Assembly (NCBI GenBank): GCA_030038195.1
Contig: JASHPJ010000134.1
Span: forward strand, 1-39,843
From: Acidobacteriaceae bacterium
GTDB lineage: Bacteria > Acidobacteriota > Terriglobia > Terriglobales > Acidobacteriaceae
Reading direction: 5' to 3'
Length of the DNA stretch: 39,843 nt
Positions 36,219 to 39,843 of the stretch are shown here, piece by piece (position 1 is the first letter of the stretch; every line of letters begins with the position of its first letter). The notes below the pieces were generated by a model that was given only the letters and a program-made list of their open reading frames with translations, searched no databases and had not been told where the DNA came from. Both the position numbers and the translations under genes were made by a program.

Positions 36219-36237
36219 TAGTTGTTGCAACGAATAT
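36219..36237 (+). promoter_or_regulatory. 19-bp palindromic operator upstream of yceI (copy 1)
   Basis: TAGTTGTTGCAACGAATAT contains the perfect palindrome GTTGCAAC and lies 42 bp before the yceI start, just behind a TTGACG box (36206-36211). The identical 19 bp occur upstream of the pirin gene. Size and symmetry suit a MarR-type regulator, which is inference. Confidence 0.6.
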
Positions 36238-36278
36238 ATGGCCGACTGCATCCTTAATTGCAAAAGGAGTTCCACCCC

Positions 36279-36821
36279 ATGACAGACACCGCCATCACCA
36301 CCTGGAAGATCGATCCGGCGCACTCGGCCGCCGAATTCAAGGTAAAGCACATGATGATCTCCAACGTAAAGGGCAGCTTTACCGGCATCTCCGGTACGTT
36401 GACCGAACACGCAACCGACGCCTCGCTCTCCGGCGTGGAGGCCTCGGTGGATATAACCACCATCAGCACCGGCGACGCACAGCGCGACGGCCACCTGAAG
36501 AGCGCCGACTTCTTCGACGCCGAAAAGTTCCCCGCCATGACCTTCAAGTCCACCGCGGTTACCAAGAAAGGCGACGGCGAGTACTCGGTGATCGGCGACC
36601 TGACCATCCACGGCGTCACCAAGCCCGTAACCTTCGCAGTCGAAGGACCGAGCGCGCCGGCCAAGGATCCCTGGGGCAACACGCGCATTGGCCTCTCCGC
36701 CACCGCCAAGATCAACCGCAAAAATTTCGGGCTCACCTGGAACTCAGCTCTCGAAACCGGCGGCGTGCTGGTGGGTGAGGATGTAGCCATCTCCCTCGAC
36801 GTCGAGTTCATCAAGGCGTAA
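36279..36821 (+). CDS. YceI family protein (lipocalin-like, isoprenoid-binding fold)
   Basis: A 180-residue protein covering the whole YceI domain: TTWKIDPAHSAAEFKVKHMMISNVKGSFTGISG at the start, DISTISTGDAQRDGHLKSADFFDAEKFP-like DITTISTGDAQRD and SADFFDAEKFPAMTF in the middle, LTIHGVTKPVTF, and DVAISLDVEFIK at the end. The family makes a beta-barrel that binds long polyprenyl chains. There is no signal peptide, so this member is cytosolic. AAGGAG (36264-36269) precedes the ATG at 36279. It probably responds to the same regulator as the pirin gene downstream, through the shared operator. Confidence 0.92.
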   Translation: MTDTAITTWKIDPAHSAAEFKVKHMMISNVKGSFTGISGTLTEHATDASLSGVEASVDITTISTGDAQRDGHLKSADFFDAEKFPAMTFKSTAVTKKGDGEYSVIGDLTIHGVTKPVTFAVEGPSAPAKDPWGNTRIGLSATAKINRKNFGLTWNSALETGGVLVGEDVAISLDVEFIKA

Positions 36822-36822
36822 A

Positions 36823-36970
36823 CAGGGATCAGGGGTCAGGGAATAGGGGAACCAGGTGCCATTGGTTGGCTGTCTTTTGAAAACAGCTCATTCTCACTCG
36901 AAATCACACGGGAAAAAGCTCGACAGCCATACCGGCACAGACCAAACTATTCCCTGACCCCTGTTCTCTG
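36823..36970. repeat. 148-bp inverted-repeat (MITE- or REP-like) element
   Basis: The left end (36823-36846) and right end (36947-36970) are inverted copies of 24 bp with two mismatches (core GGGGTCAGGGAATAG). Inside, GGTGCC and GGCTGTC on the left face GACAGCC and GGCAC on the right, so the whole element can fold into one long imperfect hairpin. It has no coding capacity. It starts one base after the yceI stop and ends 18 bp before the pirin operator. Confidence 0.65.
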
Positions 36971-36988
36971 GACGTTGTTTCATGAAAT

Positions 36989-37007
36989 TAGTTGTTGCAA
37001 CGAATAT
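36989..37007 (+). promoter_or_regulatory. 19-bp palindromic operator upstream of the pirin gene (copy 2)
   Basis: Identical to 36219-36237. It is 55 bp before the pirin start, behind TTGTTT (36975-36980), an arrangement like that of copy 1 relative to its TTGACG. Confidence 0.6.
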
Positions 37008-37062
37008 CCTGCTTGCGCATCCAATGATCCAGCAAGCCAGGCAGCAAGAAGGAGGTTCAACC

Positions 37063-37983
37063 ATGTCGCTTCGCGCGGTAAAAGAAATGTATGCAACCAA
37101 ACCCACCATCGAGGGAGCGGGCGTAAAGCTGCAGCGCGCCTTCGGTTTTGGCAAAACGGCGGAGTTCGACCCGTTCCTCCTGCTCGACGACTTCCGCAAC
37201 GAGAATCCGGCCGACTACCTGGCTGGATTTCCCTGGCACCCGCACCGCGGCATCGAGACCATCACCTATGTGCTGGCCGGCGAGGTGGCCCACGGCGACA
37301 GCCTGGGCAACAAGGGCCGCATGACCGCCGGGGACGTGCAATGGATGACCGCCGGCAGCGGCATTCTGCACCAGGAGATGCCCAAAGGCGACGCGCAGGG
37401 ACGCATGCACGGGTTCCAGTTGTGGGCCAACCTGCCCGCATCGCTGAAGATGGCCGACCCGCGCTACCAGGACATACCTTCGGCCGCCATCCCCGAGGTG
37501 ATCGAGGACGACGGCACCAAGGCCCGCATCATCTGCGGCGAGTTCTGGGGCAAGCGCGGCCCGGTGGAGGGCGTGGCGACCGGGCAATACTCGGTAGACG
37601 CCCGCTACGTGGACATCTCCGTGCCGCCGTATATGCGCAGGCGCATCCAGGTGGAGACCACGCGCAACGCCTTCGCTTACGTCTTTGCCGGCGCTGGGAC
37701 GTTCCGCGACGCCTCGGCACCGCAGGCCGTGCTCACGGAGTCGGCTGTCGATCCCAACGCCGTGCCGGTCTACGACGCGAAGAACCATTCGCTCGTGCTC
37801 TTTGACCGCGGCGACGAGATCGCGGTGCAGGCCGGCCCCGAAGGCATCCGCTTTCTGCTTGTTTCAGGCAAGCCGCTCGAAGAGCCAGTAGCGTGGTACG
37901 GCCCGATCGTGATGAACACGCAGGCCGAGCTGCGCCAGGCCATGCACGAGCTGCAGGACGGCACGTTCATCCGCCACGCGTAA
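37063..37983 (+). CDS. Pirin family protein (cupin, quercetinase-like)
   Basis: A 306-residue bicupin. The N-terminal cupin has the full pirin metal site: H59 and H61 (FPWHPHRGIETITYVLAGE), H103 and E105 (GSGILHQEMP), the same set as in human pirin and E. coli YhhW, which bind iron and can have quercetin 2,3-dioxygenase activity. The C-terminal cupin contains PVEGVATG-type sequence and LLVSGKPLEEPVAWYGPIVMNT, a pirin C-terminal hallmark. AAGGAGG (37049-37055) fixes the ATG at 37063; upstream in-frame codons pass through the operator. It is likely coregulated with yceI, perhaps in a stress or quinone response, which is inference. Confidence 0.93.
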   Translation: MSLRAVKEMYATKPTIEGAGVKLQRAFGFGKTAEFDPFLLLDDFRNENPADYLAGFPWHPHRGIETITYVLAGEVAHGDSLGNKGRMTAGDVQWMTAGSGILHQEMPKGDAQGRMHGFQLWANLPASLKMADPRYQDIPSAAIPEVIEDDGTKARIICGEFWGKRGPVEGVATGQYSVDARYVDISVPPYMRRRIQVETTRNAFAYVFAGAGTFRDASAPQAVLTESAVDPNAVPVYDAKNHSLVLFDRGDEIAVQAGPEGIRFLLVSGKPLEEPVAWYGPIVMNTQAELRQAMHELQDGTFIRHA

Positions 37984-38001
37984 GCGCACAGGCGCTCTGC
38001 C

Positions 38002-38955
38002 TCACACCGCCACCGGGAGCTCCGCCGAGAGAATGTTCATCGGCGTGAGCCCGCGCTGGCGCAGGGTGCGCAGGCTCAGCGCCTCGTGGCGCTTGGCCAG
38101 GCGGCGGCCGTTGTGGTCCACCACCAGCGGGCAGTGGCACCATGCCGGATCGCGCAGGCCCAGCGCACGGTTGAGCAGAATCTGGCGCGCGGTGGACTTG
38201 AGCAGGTCAGCACCGCGCACCACCTCGGTGATGCCCATGGCCGCATCATCGACCACGCAGGCAAGCTGATAGCTGGGCACGCCGTCGCGGCGCCAGACCA
38301 AAAAGTCGCCAAAGTCTACGCCAGCCACGAAGCGCTGTGGCTCCAGCTTCTGATCGACAAACTCGATCGCCTCGCCGTCCGGCACGCGAAACCGCCAGTT
38401 GCAGCCGTTGGGCGCGGCGAGCTCGCGCGCGGCAGAACCGGGCTGCAACGCAGATGCCTGAAGCGGCCGGCAGGTTCCGGGGTAAACCGGCTCGTCATCC
38501 AGCGCTTCCAGCTTGCCGGCTGCCTGCGCCTGCCCGGTTGCTTGCCCAGCGGCCTCCGTTGATTCGTGTGGAGCGCCCAGTGCCGTCGCCAGGTCCTTGC
38601 GCGAGCAGCGGCAGGGAAACAGATAGCCGAGCTTGAGCAGCCGCCGCCACGCCGCCAGATAAAATGACCGGCGCCTGCTCTGCACATAGGGACCAAACGG
38701 TCCGCCTTTATCCGGCCCTTCGAGCCAGCGGATTCCCAGCCAGCGCAGATCTTCCATCGCTGCTTCGGCATAGAGTCTTTTGCTGCGGTCCGGGTCCAGA
38801 TCTTCCATGCGCATCACCAGCGCGCCGCCGGCATCGCGCGCGCGCTGCCACGCCGTCCAGAAGGTGCGCGCGTGGCCCACGTGCAGATAGCCCGTAGGCG
38901 AGGGCGCAATTCGTCCGCGATAGTTCGATGTCGGCGTTGGAGCCAAGCTGGCCAT
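38002..38955 (-). CDS. gluQ: Glutamyl-Q tRNA(Asp) synthetase
   Basis: A 317-residue truncated glutamyl-tRNA synthetase that attaches glutamate to the queuosine base of tRNA-Asp. It has the catalytic domain only: RGRIAPSPTGYLHVGHARTF with the HIGH-type HVGH (residues 25-28), RMEDLDPDRS, and a KMSKS-like RRLAKRH near the end; the anticodon-binding domain is absent, as in GluQ. The zinc ligands C115, C117, Y158 and C162 are recognisable, but about 29 extra Ala/Gln/Glu-rich residues sit between C117 and Y158 compared with E. coli. GAGG lies about 6 nt before the ATG, and a TACACT box 9 nt before. It converges on the pirin gene. Confidence 0.93.
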   Translation of the reverse strand: MASLAPTPTSNYRGRIAPSPTGYLHVGHARTFWTAWQRARDAGGALVMRMEDLDPDRSKRLYAEAAMEDLRWLGIRWLEGPDKGGPFGPYVQSRRRSFYLAAWRRLLKLGYLFPCRCSRKDLATALGAPHESTEAAGQATGQAQAAGKLEALDDEPVYPGTCRPLQASALQPGSAARELAAPNGCNWRFRVPDGEAIEFVDQKLEPQRFVAGVDFGDFLVWRRDGVPSYQLACVVDDAAMGITEVVRGADLLKSTARQILLNRALGLRDPAWCHCPLVVDHNGRRLAKRHEALSLRTLRQRGLTPMNILSAELPVAV

Positions 38956-39142
38956 CCTGCCTCAAGTGTAGGAAGGCGCAACCTGCATGGCATATGGAGA
39001 GTTTGATTCCGTGAACAACTTGGTTCCTGCCGCAGGCGCCGGCGGGCTCAACTTCACTCGCTGGCTGTAGCGTGTCGATCGCCGTTGTGGCCGTACCTGC
39101 CGATGGTTTCATCCGAGGATCGGGATCGGCCGAACCGGCGTC

Positions 39143-39730
39143 TCATTGGCTGCCGCCTTTCTTGTCCTTCGACTTATCCTTCACGCTGTTGGCCACATTG
39201 CCCAGCGCGCCCAGGCTGCCCAGGCTGCCCAGCACGCCTAGTTGATCCATGCGGATGGGGCCCAGAATCAGCACAATGCTCAGCTCCTTGGGCTCGGCGG
39301 ACAGGATGAACATGCCGCGCGACTCGCCGTTGACCATCTTCACCATCACGTCGGTCGTCTCACCGCTCTTCTTCTCATGGCTGCGTACAATGGGCGTCCA
39401 CTCGCCGGTCTCAAAGTACTGGCGCAGCTTGTCGACCTCGTCCATCGAGTACTCGCCCTCTTTGTCGAACTCGTAGTCGCGCACATAGATGCCATCGAGT
39501 CCCTGGATGAGCTGCCGCGTTGCCGTATCGTCGGATTTCTTGCTGTTCATGAACTTCGACGCAAAGCCGAGCATGTTCTTGTCCAGCGTCACCTCGGTCA
39601 CGTTGGAGGCCTTCGCGGCCAGCTCCTTTTCAACCGCAGGCGGCAGCGGCAGCGGCGAAGCCGGCGGGGTCTGCGCCGGCGCGGCTATGGATGCAATCAA
39701 CAGCAGTGCGAACACGATTCGATCTCTCAT
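39143..39730 (-). CDS. DUF4252 family exported protein
   Basis: A 195-residue protein with a signal peptide (DRIVFALLLIASIAAPA). The mature part matches the DUF4252 type: VEKELAAKASNVTEVTLDKNMLGFASKFM, GLDGIYVRDYEFDKEGEY, WTPIVRSHEKKSGETTDVMV, GMFILSAEPKELSIVLILGPI. The C-terminus has a Gly/Leu repeat (LGVLGSLGSLGALG) and a Lys/Asp-rich tail. AAGGAG 9 nt upstream supports the ATG at 39730; an ATG at 39751 overlapping the previous stop would give a 202-residue form. The role is unknown. Relatives often follow sigma/anti-sigma genes, which fits the overlapping upstream gene, but that gene is almost all outside the window. Confidence 0.82.
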   Translation of the reverse strand: MRDRIVFALLLIASIAAPAQTPPASPLPLPPAVEKELAAKASNVTEVTLDKNMLGFASKFMNSKKSDDTATRQLIQGLDGIYVRDYEFDKEGEYSMDEVDKLRQYFETGEWTPIVRSHEKKSGETTDVMVKMVNGESRGMFILSAEPKELSIVLILGPIRMDQLGVLGSLGSLGALGNVANSVKDKSKDKKGGSQ

Positions 39731-39747
39731 GGTGAATCTCTCCTTGC

Positions 39748-39843
39748 TCATTGCTCATCCCGATCCCGGGCCGCGAGCTGCGCATTCATCTGGCTCAGTG
39801 CGCGATTGGCGATGCGCAGCGCGGTATACACCTGCTGGCGCGC
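39748..39843 (-). CDS. C-terminal tail of a gene that continues beyond the window
   Basis: On the minus strand an open frame enters from the right edge and ends at TGA (39750-39748), giving 31 residues (RQQVYTALRIANRALSQMN... to ...RDRDEQ). It looks helical and charged. Its stop is 17 bp before the DUF4252 start and overlaps an alternative ATG by ATGA, so the two genes are likely coupled. Too short to identify. Confidence 0.5.
   Translation of the reverse strand, partial: ARQQVYTALRIANRALSQMNAQLAARDRDEQ

Noticed and set aside
36982..37062. 27-codon N-terminal extension of pirin starting at an upstream ATG
   Set aside because: It reads straight through the 19-bp operator, and the ATG at 37063 has an AAGGAGG site and begins at the family's usual N-terminus.

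Overview
The window reads as a high-GC chromosomal segment from a member of the Acidobacteriota, most likely class Terriglobia. This is inferred from the combination of a CRTAC1/ASPIC-UnbV secreted protein, a DUF4252 protein, a carboxypeptidase-regulatory-like extracellular domain, many secreted plant-polysaccharide and sugar enzymes, and dnaG next to rpoD. There are no rRNA or tRNA genes, no CRISPR array, and no transposase or phage gene, so most of it is ordinary chromosome with a few decayed patches.

Region 1 (1-5116, plus strand) is a tight catabolic block: an amidohydrolase/lactonase (cut by the window edge), an anion:cation-symporter-family MFS transporter, and larE-larC-larB. The three lar genes build the nickel-pincer nucleotide (NPN) cofactor of lactate racemase and its relatives. 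No LarA-type enzyme is visible, so the racemase or epimerase that uses the cofactor must lie elsewhere, perhaps just upstream. Region 2 (5237-11726) holds three exported proteins: a Tat-exported GH127-type beta-L-arabinofuranosidase with a LacI-type operator, a CRTAC1 FG-GAP protein, and a CocE/NonD-type S15 hydrolase. Region 3 (11771-14211) is an ECF-like sigma factor overlapping an unusual membrane anti-sigma factor whose outer part carries Asp-box and carboxypeptidase-regulatory-like segments. Region 4 (14282-17306) is a complete copper-resistance operon, copZ-copA-csoR, with a CsoR-like operator.

Region 5 (17335-21001, minus strand) is a GH78 alpha-L-rhamnosidase followed by a chimeric gene remnant that fuses the end of a fucose-isomerase-like enzyme to the end of a SorC-type sugar regulator. 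Region 6 (21171-28504) is central metabolism and housekeeping: NUDIX, glucose-6-phosphate isomerase with a DUF2090 aldolase-like partner, a VOC protein, a dienelactone hydrolase, an unknown 180-aa protein, transaldolase and a FAH-family enzyme. Region 7 (28535-31050) has a lipoprotein with fibronectin-III-like domains and an MFS transporter.

Region 8 (31141-36077) contains the macromolecular-synthesis pair dnaG-rpoD (minus strand, with a 560-bp structured gap between them), then a parD gene with a textbook promoter that implies a leaderless mRNA, and a parE toxin broken by a one-base frameshift. Region 9 (36219-37983) has yceI and pirin genes, each preceded by the same 19-bp palindromic operator and separated by a 148-bp inverted-repeat element. 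The window ends with gluQ (glutamyl-Q tRNA-Asp synthetase), a DUF4252 protein and the tail of one more gene.

The items that most deserve a second look are the NPN cofactor block with its transporter and lactonase, the anti-sigma factor with a receptor-like outer part, the isomerase-regulator chimera, the shared yceI/pirin operator, and a set of SD-less starts that sit 6-9 nt behind TANNNT boxes.
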